Shown: positions 7,198 through 15,424 of the stretch, in pieces
Numbering within the stretch: position 1 is the first letter of the stretch
How the letters are laid out: every line of letters begins with the position of its first letter
Origin: Candidatus Zixiibacteriota bacterium
GTDB lineage: Bacteria > Zixibacteria > MSB-5A5 > GN15 > FEB-12
NCBI GenBank assembly: GCA_040756055.1
Contig: JBFLZR010000004.1
Coordinates: 62,001 to 126,000, forward strand
Direction of reading: 5' to 3'
DNA: 64,000 nt
The notes under the pieces: generated by a model
The model's input: only the letters and a program-made list of their open reading frames with translations
Told to the model about the DNA's origin: nothing
Database searches by the model: none
Position numbers and translations under genes: made by a program

Positions 7198-9302
7198 CGC
7201 AGGTGTTCCGGTTTTCTGACCTGAAATCTGTAAACCATCCAGCTATCCTGTTGCTCCTGGGGTATCCGCATCGGGTCGAATATCATTGACGCCACAGCCT
7301 CGCTGGCCTCGCGGTTAATTTCTTCGCTCTCACAGCGAATTTTCAGGATATAATCCGTAACTTCACCCGAAAAATCAAGGAAGATTTGAAAATACAGGTC
7401 GCCTTCCCAGCCGAGCCGATAGGCCTCAACCGGATAGATAAACTCCTCGCGGATTTCCACCGGCTCAATTGGAGCGTTCTTGATAGGCTCTCCGTTGGGA
7501 CCGATGTAAACGGCCTCGATTGGTGTCAGAGCTTGCTCATCCTCCTGGACCGCACCCGTATCGGCGGCGAGATCATCGGTTATCCTCTCGTCTCGAACAT
7601 CGGTGGTATCCGGCCTGGGTTGCCTGGCTTTACTCTGAGGCCGGTTGACTGCCAGACGGTTTTCCGCCTCCAGCGCCCAGTCAGTACCGGGGAACGAGTC
7701 AACGAACTCGGTGTAGGCCCAATAGACCGATGAATCCCCGGGGCTGTTGTATTGCTCCTGAAGCCAGATCAAACTGAATTTGGCCTGAGGATAATACTTG
7801 CTGCGAGGAAAATTATCGGCAATCACCCGATAGTAAAAGCGAGCCGAATCGATATTCTCCTGATCGACCAGGAACTTCTCCGCCTTGTCCAGATATATCT
7901 GAGCGTAACCGGTATCGGCCGGCGTGTCTTTCAATTCCAGGGCCTCCAGCGCCTGCGGTACATAGTCGGATCGGGGATAACGCTCCAGCACCCGCTCGAA
8001 CAACTCACGAGCCTTAGTCGAGTCTCCAAGATTGTCCCGATACATTTGCGCCAGCGCCACCATTGCCTTGGGAGCGATGGTCGATGACGGGAAGGAATCA
8101 ACGACATACTGCATCTCAATCATGGCCGAATCCGGCTTGTTGAGACTGAACCAGTACAGCTCGGCCAATTGGTACTGGGTGATCGCGGCCTCATCGATTA
8201 CTTCCTGGGAGGCCGTCGAATCAAGCGCCGCCCGGGCGTATGTTTTGATCTTGCCTATATCCGATGAACGCTGGAGCGCGTCGAGCCCAACCACCGAATT
8301 ACGGTCGAGTTTCACTGTCTGGTCGTAAAATTCTTTAGCCTTCGGCAAATCGTCGTAATCGAACTGATGAATCAGTCCGAGACGATACGCCGCTTCGGCG
8401 GCGATCTGCTTTTTCTCCTCCTGCTCCAGCACTTCGGAATAAATCTGCTCGGCCTGCGCTATATCTTCGGCGTACTCGTATCCCGCCGCGATTTGAAGTC
8501 TTATCACCGCGAGCGAGTCGAAATACGTTTCGTCAGTAGCCAGCGTTTGGAGATAATCGAGCCCGTCGGAAATCCTCATCAGGCGAAAAGCCGCTTGAGC
8601 GGCATAATACAGCGAGTGATACTTCTCATCGGGCTCCGGCTTCATTCCGAGAACCTGAAGATACGCTCCCAGCGCCGCCCGCGAGTCGAAATCATTGTAG
8701 TAACCATCGGCTATCATCAACTGGCCCATCTTCTTTTCACTATCGCTGCCCAGCGAGTCGCGGATAGCCTGAAAATACTGACGTGACCTCTCGTAATCCC
8801 GCTCATCAAAGTGGTAGTTCCCAAGCGCTATGGCCGCCTCGACTTTGTACTCCCTTTTGAAATCGGAGCGGAATATCTTTTCGAAAATTTCCATGGCCGG
8901 CTTCTCATCGCGCAGGGCAAGCTTCGATTTTGCCAGATAAAGCTCGGCCTCCTTGCCGAACTTGGAGTCCGGGTAGTTGGCCAGAAGTTCCCTCATGCGA
9001 CGCTCGGAAGAGATGTATTTCTCAGTGTAAAAATATGATACCCCCAGCACAAAAAGAGCGTCATCGTAGTACTTGGAATTGGGGTAGTTTTCAATCACCT
9101 TGAGGGATTTTTCAATGGCGGTCTCGTACAGCCCCGTATTTATGCGTCCGCGCCCGAAGGCGCTCGCTCTGCGGGATTTCTCGGCCTCGTTGAAAGCCTT
9201 CTTCGCGTTGTAGAAAGTATTCCAGTAAACACAGCCACCCAGCGAAGTCAACGACAGCGCCAGAATAATCAAAATAAACGTTCGGTATTTTCTGAAAAAC
9301 AT
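7194..9302 (-). CDS. Large TPR lipoprotein with a C-terminal TonB-like domain
   Basis: The 702-residue protein starts with a lipoprotein signal (lipobox LGGC, lipidated C24). Residues of about 55-560 are repeated helical pairs of the tetratricopeptide type, often read as YPNSKYYDDALFVLG or YPRSDYVPQALEALE; this style is known from outer-membrane assembly lipoproteins such as BamD and YbgF. An acidic linker follows. The last 85 or so residues resemble the TonB C-terminal fold (GDLYFQIFLDFSGEV, then SEAVASMIFDP). It probably sits in the periplasmic face of a membrane and scaffolds envelope complexes. It overlaps pyrK by 4 bp, an odd partner for a pyrimidine gene. The exact role is unknown. Confidence 0.8.
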   Translation of the reverse strand: MFFRKYRTFILIILALSLTSLGGCVYWNTFYNAKKAFNEAEKSRRASAFGRGRINTGLYETAIEKSLKVIENYPNSKYYDDALFVLGVSYFYTEKYISSERRMRELLANYPDSKFGKEAELYLAKSKLALRDEKPAMEIFEKIFRSDFKREYKVEAAIALGNYHFDERDYERSRQYFQAIRDSLGSDSEKKMGQLMIADGYYNDFDSRAALGAYLQVLGMKPEPDEKYHSLYYAAQAAFRLMRISDGLDYLQTLATDETYFDSLAVIRLQIAAGYEYAEDIAQAEQIYSEVLEQEEKKQIAAEAAYRLGLIHQFDYDDLPKAKEFYDQTVKLDRNSVVGLDALQRSSDIGKIKTYARAALDSTASQEVIDEAAITQYQLAELYWFSLNKPDSAMIEMQYVVDSFPSSTIAPKAMVALAQMYRDNLGDSTKARELFERVLERYPRSDYVPQALEALELKDTPADTGYAQIYLDKAEKFLVDQENIDSARFYYRVIADNFPRSKYYPQAKFSLIWLQEQYNSPGDSSVYWAYTEFVDSFPGTDWALEAENRLAVNRPQSKARQPRPDTTDVRDERITDDLAADTGAVQEDEQALTPIEAVYIGPNGEPIKNAPIEPVEIREEFIYPVEAYRLGWEGDLYFQIFLDFSGEVTDYILKIRCESEEINREASEAVASMIFDPMRIPQEQQDSWMVYRFQVRKPEHLR

Positions 9303-9366
9303 CAGGTTATAGCCTATCTCACTGGTAACTCTTACCTTATACCGTTCAGCCAGTAGCTGGTTGCAG

Positions 9367-10110
9367 CTATCTGACCTGCTTTCTCTGTTTCAACTGCTGA
9401 ACCAGACGAGGTAAAAATTCGCCGGATTTCTCCCGAATCTGAAAATCGGCCAGAAAGCTGATCGGCGTTTCTTCTGTATTCACCTCAACAAGGGTGGCGC
9501 CGTCTCGTTTCGCCGTCGGAGGCAGCGATGCCGCCGGATGTACGATGGCGGATGTTCCGACCGAGAAAAATATATCAGCCTCCTGTGAAACCCTGAACGC
9601 CCGGTCGATAATCTGTGGATTCAAAAGCTCGCCAAACCAGACTACATCCGGACGTATCCTCCCCCCGCACAGTTTGCATTTCGGAATTTTATCCGGGTTG
9701 ATTTCCACGACCGGGTCGAATGGCTCGTTACAGTCAACACACTTGTTTCGCTGGATATTGCCGTGCAGTTCCAGAATATCCTGAGTCCCGGCGGTGCGGT
9801 GCAGATTATCGACATTCTGCGTCACCAGCGTAAAACTTTCGCACCATGACTCCATTTCGGTAATGGCCAGGTGACCCGCGTTCGGCGTTACTTTGGCCAT
9901 CAATTGACGGCGCCAGTTGTACCACTCCCAGACAATCTTGGGATTAGCAATGAAAGCATCCATGGTCGCCAATTCTTCAGGCCGAAACTTCTTCCACAAA
10001 CCCTCCTGGCCCCGAAAGGTAGGTACGCCCGACTCGGCCGAAATTCCCGCTCCGGTGAGCACCACACAACTGCGGCAGTTAACCATTACGTCGACAATTT
10101 CTTCTACCAC
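9367..10110 (-). CDS. cobB: NAD-dependent protein deacylase, Sir2 family class III
   Basis: The sirtuin removes acyl groups from lysines, using NAD+. Visible motifs are VVLTGAGISAESGVPTFR, TQNVDNLHRTAG and the catalytic His in ELHGNIQ. A zinc ribbon (CVDC ... CKLC) and VVWFGE are also present. The pair Y and R in WYNWRRQL matches the class III signature that favours succinyl and malonyl lysine. The start is uncertain. The open frame reaches 10212, but the extra N-terminus is not family-like and no ribosome site is clear. GTG at 10110 (VVEEIVDVM) gives 247 residues, the usual length; TTG at 10119 is an alternative. It lies between the GH57 gene and the TPR lipoprotein on the same strand. Confidence 0.9.
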   Translation of the reverse strand: MVEEIVDVMVNCRSCVVLTGAGISAESGVPTFRGQEGLWKKFRPEELATMDAFIANPKIVWEWYNWRRQLMAKVTPNAGHLAITEMESWCESFTLVTQNVDNLHRTAGTQDILELHGNIQRNKCVDCNEPFDPVVEINPDKIPKCKLCGGRIRPDVVWFGELLNPQIIDRAFRVSQEADIFFSVGTSAIVHPAASLPPTAKRDGATLVEVNTEETPISFLADFQIREKSGEFLPRLVQQLKQRKQVR

Positions 10111-10224
10111 AGGCGCAAGATATGAATCGTGGCGGCAAAAGCCAAAATAAATGTTTGGGGACGGAAAAACGGTCAGCCACACGGGCTTATAAGAAGGAAA
10201 AATCGGCGGCAACCAAGAGTGCCG

Positions 10225-12393
10225 TTATTTGTGGTGAATGGCCGACGTACTCAGATTTTCGGTCACCTGACCGACCGTGCCCGCCACGAGGCCGAAATGA
10301 AGCACGGTAGGCTCATCGGTCAGCCTGAGGAAAAAGTGATTCAACAGAGTCGTTCCCTGATACACTTTCTCAAAGCCGCCCTCGGATAGCGATACCGTGA
10401 AAATCGGCATTCGCCAGAGGTCACCCGATGGCCGGCATTCCAGGCCGATAGCGATATCGCGGGCCGAATCGACCATGGCAAAAGACGATATCCCCTTGTG
10501 CTCGGCGGAGGTATCAAGAAATGAATCGTGCGGACGTTCTCCATCGATCAGAACAAACCGCTGATCATCATGGCCGGCCTGAAGATTGAAATTGTTCTCC
10601 AATCCGAAACTGACATCCTGACCGGCATGACCCGGACACGACATCTCGTAAGTAACATCGATTCTGCCACGATCCTGATTGAAGGCGAACGTCTTGACCA
10701 GCCTGACCGGAATCACACCCTCGGGTTTCCACAGGTGACCATCGCGCATCAGCGTGATACTGCCGGACTTCTTGTCAATCCTGCTGTCATACGGCTCCAG
10801 CACGAAATCGCCATCCTCACGAAACACTCCCGAATGAAAGGCTTCATAGTTGACACCGCCGTTAAAGAAATGATCGATAAAGCAGCGCTTCAAATACCAG
10901 TCCTCGGTCAACAACTCCTTGAGACCTTCTTCCTTGGCGAGGACCAAATCGTGAATCGAGGCTGTTTTGCTTTCGCTTCCCGGTGTGACCGCCTGGTCGA
11001 GCTTGAGATGATAACCCTCTCTGCGCCGCGTTAGCGTATCGGTGATAGAAAAACTGCGCTCATTGATCGACAACTCGAGTAGAGTTCCTCCCCGCCCCGG
11101 CTTAAATACCGCCGAGAGCTTTTCCCCACCGACAATTATCTCATCGCTGCCGTCGGCATCGTAGTCCGAACTTGAGATTCTGCTGCCCTTGGAAGACTCC
11201 ATCTTATCGAGGATGCTGTCGGCCGAGACAAGATTACTGAAGATAGCCTGTCTGATATGAGGTAGATATAGACCGCCAAAAACCCCGTGCCAGTAGGGAC
11301 AATTGCACTGCCCGGCGTACAGGTGATCGCGGGCCGTTTCGAGTTGCTTCTTTTCCGCTTCGGTTTTCGCTTTGAAACTCGCCAACCGCTCCGATACAGC
11401 CATCATTTTCTTGTGCATCAGATTGGCTTCATCATACTTGGCCAGAAATCCACGCCAGTGCCCCCCGCGGACGAACCGTCCATAAAGTTTCTGCAGGCTG
11501 TGGTCTTTGAGATACATCTCAAAATTTTCATACTGGACGAAAGCCGTCGGTGGCAGTGACCAGTGAAGCATCTCGGCATATGACGCCGATGGCAGATAGG
11601 CCCGCCCAACCGCTTTGGCGTCGGCAGCCGTCTTCAACGGCACCACCTCAAGCCAGTCCGAATTCCTGGCGAGCGCTTCAAAGAAATTCGAAAGCCATCC
11701 ATCGACATAACAATGCTGATGCGTCTGCGGCCAACTGCCGAACTTCTCGCCATCGTCGGCGTAGATGATCATCCCCGAGGGATCCCCCTCGGCGTGCGAT
11801 TTGAGCTCGTCGATGACTTCGTCCACCGTACCGAACGGCACCAGATAACGCATCCGCTTGGATATCGGAAGCAACTTCACGCGGTAGTTTTCGTGCTCGG
11901 TCACAAACGGACCGGTTAACTGGCTGTGCTCGAAACCGGCATAGATGAAGTGAGTATCATCAACGGGGAGAAATTTGACACCGGCCTGCTGGAGTTGTCT
12001 GGGAAGGTGCGGTTCCCAGATTCGCTCGGTCAGCCACAATCCCTCCGGGGTAAAATCGAAATGCTTTTTGAGATAGTCATTCAGCTGCTTTATCTGCCCC
12101 TGAACATCACGTTCCGGTATCGATATCAGAATCGGTTCATAGAATCCGCCGGTCATAAGCTCCAGGCGACCCTGCGTAACCATCGCCTTAACCGTCTGAA
12201 GATATTCCGGATGGTGCTTCTCCTGCCAGTCCCAGAGAATACCGGACTGGTGAAGCGAGATGGACAATCCCGAGCGACTGAGCGCCTCAAGAAACGGCGC
12301 GTAGGCGTTGCGATGGGCAAATTCAAACACATGGTCGAAATTACCGACCGGTTGGTGATTGTGAATCCCAAAGGCCAGCCTAAATTTGCTCAT
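10225..12393 (-). CDS. GH57 family 4-alpha-glucanotransferase/amylase-like enzyme
   Basis: The 722-residue glycoside hydrolase has an N-terminal (beta/alpha)7 barrel with HNHQP at 11-15. The nucleophile block is LWLTERIWEP (E123) and the acid/base block is IIYADDGEKFG (D214); both numbers match those of the Thermococcus litoralis glucanotransferase. After a helical region (about 330-380) come beta-sandwich domains typical of this GH57 subgroup (residues 400-720). The enzyme is expected to rearrange or cut alpha-1,4-glucans in the cytoplasm; no signal peptide is seen. It starts 3 bp after the MlaD-like gene. No other glycogen genes are in the window. Confidence 0.9.
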   Translation of the reverse strand: MSKFRLAFGIHNHQPVGNFDHVFEFAHRNAYAPFLEALSRSGLSISLHQSGILWDWQEKHHPEYLQTVKAMVTQGRLELMTGGFYEPILISIPERDVQGQIKQLNDYLKKHFDFTPEGLWLTERIWEPHLPRQLQQAGVKFLPVDDTHFIYAGFEHSQLTGPFVTEHENYRVKLLPISKRMRYLVPFGTVDEVIDELKSHAEGDPSGMIIYADDGEKFGSWPQTHQHCYVDGWLSNFFEALARNSDWLEVVPLKTAADAKAVGRAYLPSASYAEMLHWSLPPTAFVQYENFEMYLKDHSLQKLYGRFVRGGHWRGFLAKYDEANLMHKKMMAVSERLASFKAKTEAEKKQLETARDHLYAGQCNCPYWHGVFGGLYLPHIRQAIFSNLVSADSILDKMESSKGSRISSSDYDADGSDEIIVGGEKLSAVFKPGRGGTLLELSINERSFSITDTLTRRREGYHLKLDQAVTPGSESKTASIHDLVLAKEEGLKELLTEDWYLKRCFIDHFFNGGVNYEAFHSGVFREDGDFVLEPYDSRIDKKSGSITLMRDGHLWKPEGVIPVRLVKTFAFNQDRGRIDVTYEMSCPGHAGQDVSFGLENNFNLQAGHDDQRFVLIDGERPHDSFLDTSAEHKGISSFAMVDSARDIAIGLECRPSGDLWRMPIFTVSLSEGGFEKVYQGTTLLNHFFLRLTDEPTVLHFGLVAGTVGQVTENLSTSAIHHK

Positions 12394-12396
12394 CGA

Positions 12397-13299
12397 TCAG
12401 AAGATCTCCAGCTTTAGATTGATATATTTGCCGGGATTGGCGCGAATATCCAAAATCAAATCATCGATATTATCAGCGGTGCGGCGAAGGTCATCGTAAA
12501 GGCGACGGTCCTCGACCAAAAGCTGCAGGGTTCCATCGGGATTATTCAGGTTGTCCGCAAACTCCTTGAACGACATCGACAGACTGTCAAGCCGCCCCAC
12601 GAAATCTTCGAGTCTCATTGTCATACGATCCATGCGCTGGGCCGCCGAGTCAACCTTGCCCGAATTATCCGAAAGCATCCGGCTCAACTCCTTCGACGCC
12701 TTGTGGAAATTGGTGGCGGTTTGGTCGAGACGGTCGCTGTTTCGGTCCATGTACGACGCCATCGAGGCCGTTACCGACTCCAGATTCGAAATCGTGTTAT
12801 TGAATTTTTGCAGCGACGAGTCGGATCCGATCGACCTCTTGAATGAACCCACCAGAGAACGCAACTCCACTATCATCTCGCCCATCAAACCCATTACTTC
12901 CGGCAATCCCGTATCATAGCTGCCGTTAATCGTCTCATCAGTCACCAGAAGAACGGAATCTTTGCCCGGATCGATAGCGATAAACCTGTCACCCATTAGA
13001 CCCAAATTCTTGATCGTGAAGGCGGCATCCCTTTTCAAAACAACATCGGTCTGGAGTAAAATCTCCACACGAACACCGTCTTCGGTGAGTTTTAAGCCGT
13101 TCACTTTCCCCTTGCGCACTCCTGAGACCGTAACTTTGTCGCCAACTTCAAGAGTACCAACATCATCAAACCGGACCATCACTACCTGGGCGGTCTGCTC
13201 CAGGCGATAATCTTGAAGCCAAAACAGTGACCCGCCAAGGATGATTATACCGACAAGGATGATAACACCGACTTTAAACTCTATATCTCTTGAGGCCAT
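12397..13299 (-). CDS. MCE/MlaD family protein
   Basis: This 300-residue protein has one N-terminal membrane helix (about residues 9-28, VGVIILVGIIILGGSLFWL). An MCE domain follows at about 38-115 (VMVRFDDVGTLEVGDKVTVSGVRKGKV), then a long helical tail with heptad-like repeats. MlaD-type proteins form hexameric rings in the periplasm that carry phospholipids between membranes with an ABC transporter (MlaFE). No mlaE or mlaF gene is adjacent; the neighbours are rsgA and a GH57 enzyme. The partner transporter is presumably elsewhere. Confidence 0.9.
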   Translation of the reverse strand: MASRDIEFKVGVIILVGIIILGGSLFWLQDYRLEQTAQVVMVRFDDVGTLEVGDKVTVSGVRKGKVNGLKLTEDGVRVEILLQTDVVLKRDAAFTIKNLGLMGDRFIAIDPGKDSVLLVTDETINGSYDTGLPEVMGLMGEMIVELRSLVGSFKRSIGSDSSLQKFNNTISNLESVTASMASYMDRNSDRLDQTATNFHKASKELSRMLSDNSGKVDSAAQRMDRMTMRLEDFVGRLDSLSMSFKEFADNLNNPDGTLQLLVEDRRLYDDLRRTADNIDDLILDIRANPGKYINLKLEIF

Positions 13300-13359
13300 A
13301 TCTCTATTTATATCGGTAACTTATTACCATTTTTTAAGTTAACCCGCACAGAATAATAG

Positions 13360-14265
13360 CTAAATGGAGTCCGCGATAGCAACATAGTTTTCCCATCTGA
13401 ATTCATGTATTTCCCCGCGTTTTACCGCCGCCTTTACGGCGCAGTCCGGCTCATGGGTATGGCTACATGGCTTAAAACGACACTCGGCCATAAATGGTTC
13501 AAAATCAGGGTAATAATGCGGCAAATCCTCCTTCCGAACATCCCACAACCCCATAACCTTTAGACCCGGAGAATCAGCGATATACCCGCCATTGGGCAAT
13601 TCAAACAGCTCTATGGAGGTAGTGGCATGCTTGCCTCGATTGCTGTAAGACGATACCTCTTTTGTCTTTAGGTTCAATCCGGGGATAAGCGCGTTCAAAA
13701 TCGAGGATTTCCCCACCCCGGAATGACCGACGAATAATGTTCTGTGGTCTATCAGATTCGTCTTCAACTCGTCCATCCCATCGCCGCGTTTGGCTGACAC
13801 GGTGAATACTTCGAATTCGAGGGATCGGTAAGCCGCCACGATCTCATCGAAATCGTCCGGATGTTTCAAGTCAGTCTTATTGATGATTATAAAGGGGGTC
13901 ATGTGCCCGATGTAAGCGGCGATTATGACCCTGTCGATCATACCGGTTTTCAGGGAAGGTGAGCGCACCGACGTCACAACCGCCAGACGGTCAAGATTGG
14001 CGGCGATAATTTGAAGTTTCCCTTCGATTCCCTTCGCGGGCCGACCGAACGAAGACCTGCGCTCGAGCACTTTCTCAATAGCGCCGCCCTTTTTGTGGCT
14101 GCGGCTGACCAGAACATCGTCACCCACCGCCACCGGCGTGGTAGCATCGGCATCAGCCTTCACTCCCCCGCGCACTTCGCACTTGAGATGCGTGCCATCC
14201 TCTACACGAACATCAAACAACCTTCCTCTGGTGGCGACCACGACCGCCTTCTCGTGCTTGCTCAT
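13360..14265 (-). CDS. rsgA: Ribosome small-subunit biogenesis GTPase RsgA
   Basis: RsgA checks late maturation of the 30S subunit. The GTPase motifs are in circularly permuted order: G4 IIINKTDL first, then G1 [14 protein letters not shown], then G3 DSPGLK. An OB fold precedes them and a zinc finger with [14 protein letters not shown] follows. At 301 residues it has normal family length. The ATG at 14265 lacks a strong ribosome site. It is the first gene of the minus-strand run that continues through mlaD and GH57. Confidence 0.95.
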   Translation of the reverse strand: MSKHEKAVVVATRGRLFDVRVEDGTHLKCEVRGGVKADADATTPVAVGDDVLVSRSHKKGGAIEKVLERRSSFGRPAKGIEGKLQIIAANLDRLAVVTSVRSPSLKTGMIDRVIIAAYIGHMTPFIIINKTDLKHPDDFDEIVAAYRSLEFEVFTVSAKRGDGMDELKTNLIDHRTLFVGHSGVGKSSILNALIPGLNLKTKEVSSYSNRGKHATTSIELFELPNGGYIADSPGLKVMGLWDVRKEDLPHYYPDFEPFMAECRFKPCSHTHEPDCAVKAAVKRGEIHEFRWENYVAIADSI

Positions 14266-14447
14266 ACGCTTATGAATCTAACCGCATAAATACAGCTTAT
14301 CAAGACAAATGTAAGGTGCGGCAAATGCCCGACAACTCAAAGTAGACGCTTGACTTACAGTTCGATTGAGTTTATATATTGTCGTACAGCCTGACGATTC
14401 GGGGAAACGGGAACCAAATTCTGCTGTCATATCCTGATTGGGAAGCA

Positions 14448-15233
14448 ATGTCGACTACGAAATACCGCATGTACGTTGATGAGACCGGTACGCACGACCT
14501 CAGACGGTTCACCAGCGATAACGAGAGATACCTGAGTTTGACCGGCGTTATCATAGACTTAGAGCACGTTAGGACAGTCATTCATCCCCAATTGGAGCGC
14601 TTAAAGTGTCATGCGTTTGGGCAGCATCCCGATGAACCCATCATACTGCATCGTACTGAAATCAGTAGGGCTAAACCGCCGTTTCAGTCTCTGAAAGACA
14701 AGAACGTGAGGGACGGCTTTGATTCGCGGCTGCTGAGATTGCTTTCAGACTGGCAGTACCGGGTAATAACAATTTGCCTCGACAAAATGAATCATGTTTC
14801 AACGTACGCCACCTGGCGCTATCACCCGTACCACTACTGCCTGGCAATATTGTTGGAAAGGTATGTTTTCTTTCTTCAGGAAATGAGATCGACCGGAGAC
14901 GTGCTCGCGGAATCAAGGGGCGGTAAAGAGGACAAAAAACTGAAGGAATCATTCTCTCGACTGTGGCGACAGGGGACTGATTATGTCGATCGAGAACGGA
15001 TCCAGAACGTGCTGACGAGCAAACAATTGAAGGTTAAGCCAAAATCGAATAACATCGCTGGACTCCAGCTCGCTGATATTTTGGCTCAGCCAAGCCGCAA
15101 CGAAATCCTGCGCGAACAGGGATTACTGAGCAATCCCCCTACGCCGTTCGCACTGTCGATAACCGGCATACTTCAGACAAAATACTATCAAAAAGAGGGC
15201 AAGATTACGGGTTGCGGCAAAAAATTCATATAA
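14448..15233 (+). CDS. DUF3800 domain protein
   Basis: The 261-residue protein matches the DUF3800 family, thought to have an RNase H-like fold. Acidic residues sit at the expected places: YVDETG near the N-terminus, LDKMN and AESRGG in the middle, and GLQLADILAQP near the end. The frame is open further upstream, but the ATG at 14448, preceded by GGGAAG, opens directly on the conserved first strand. The family is often seen in mobile or defence settings; here it is a single gene between rsgA and secA with no such neighbours. Function unknown. Confidence 0.8.
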   Translation: MSTTKYRMYVDETGTHDLRRFTSDNERYLSLTGVIIDLEHVRTVIHPQLERLKCHAFGQHPDEPIILHRTEISRAKPPFQSLKDKNVRDGFDSRLLRLLSDWQYRVITICLDKMNHVSTYATWRYHPYHYCLAILLERYVFFLQEMRSTGDVLAESRGGKEDKKLKESFSRLWRQGTDYVDRERIQNVLTSKQLKVKPKSNNIAGLQLADILAQPSRNEILREQGLLSNPPTPFALSITGILQTKYYQKEGKITGCGKKFI

Positions 15234-15270
15234 AAAAAGCCCCGACTCAAGGCCGGGGCCGATAGCTTTT
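15232..15270. terminator. GC-rich hairpin after the DUF3800 gene
   Basis: The stem GCCCCG/CGGGGC (15239-15244 with 15254-15259) follows the stop at once. An A run precedes it and a weak TTTT follows at 15267. The form would suit a minus-strand terminator better, but no minus-strand gene lies to its right, so it probably ends the DUF3800 transcript. Confidence 0.5.
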
Positions 15271-15424
15271 GCCATCCACCTCCAGTTAACTGGATTAATT
15301 ATATATACGCAAAAACATAAATTTGTGTCAAGGAGAATTATCTTACGTTTTTCCCGCTGTTGCCTTCTGTATCAAAATTTTGTATCCTCAGATAACTCGT
15401 AATGTATAAGATTCCGGAAAAGAT

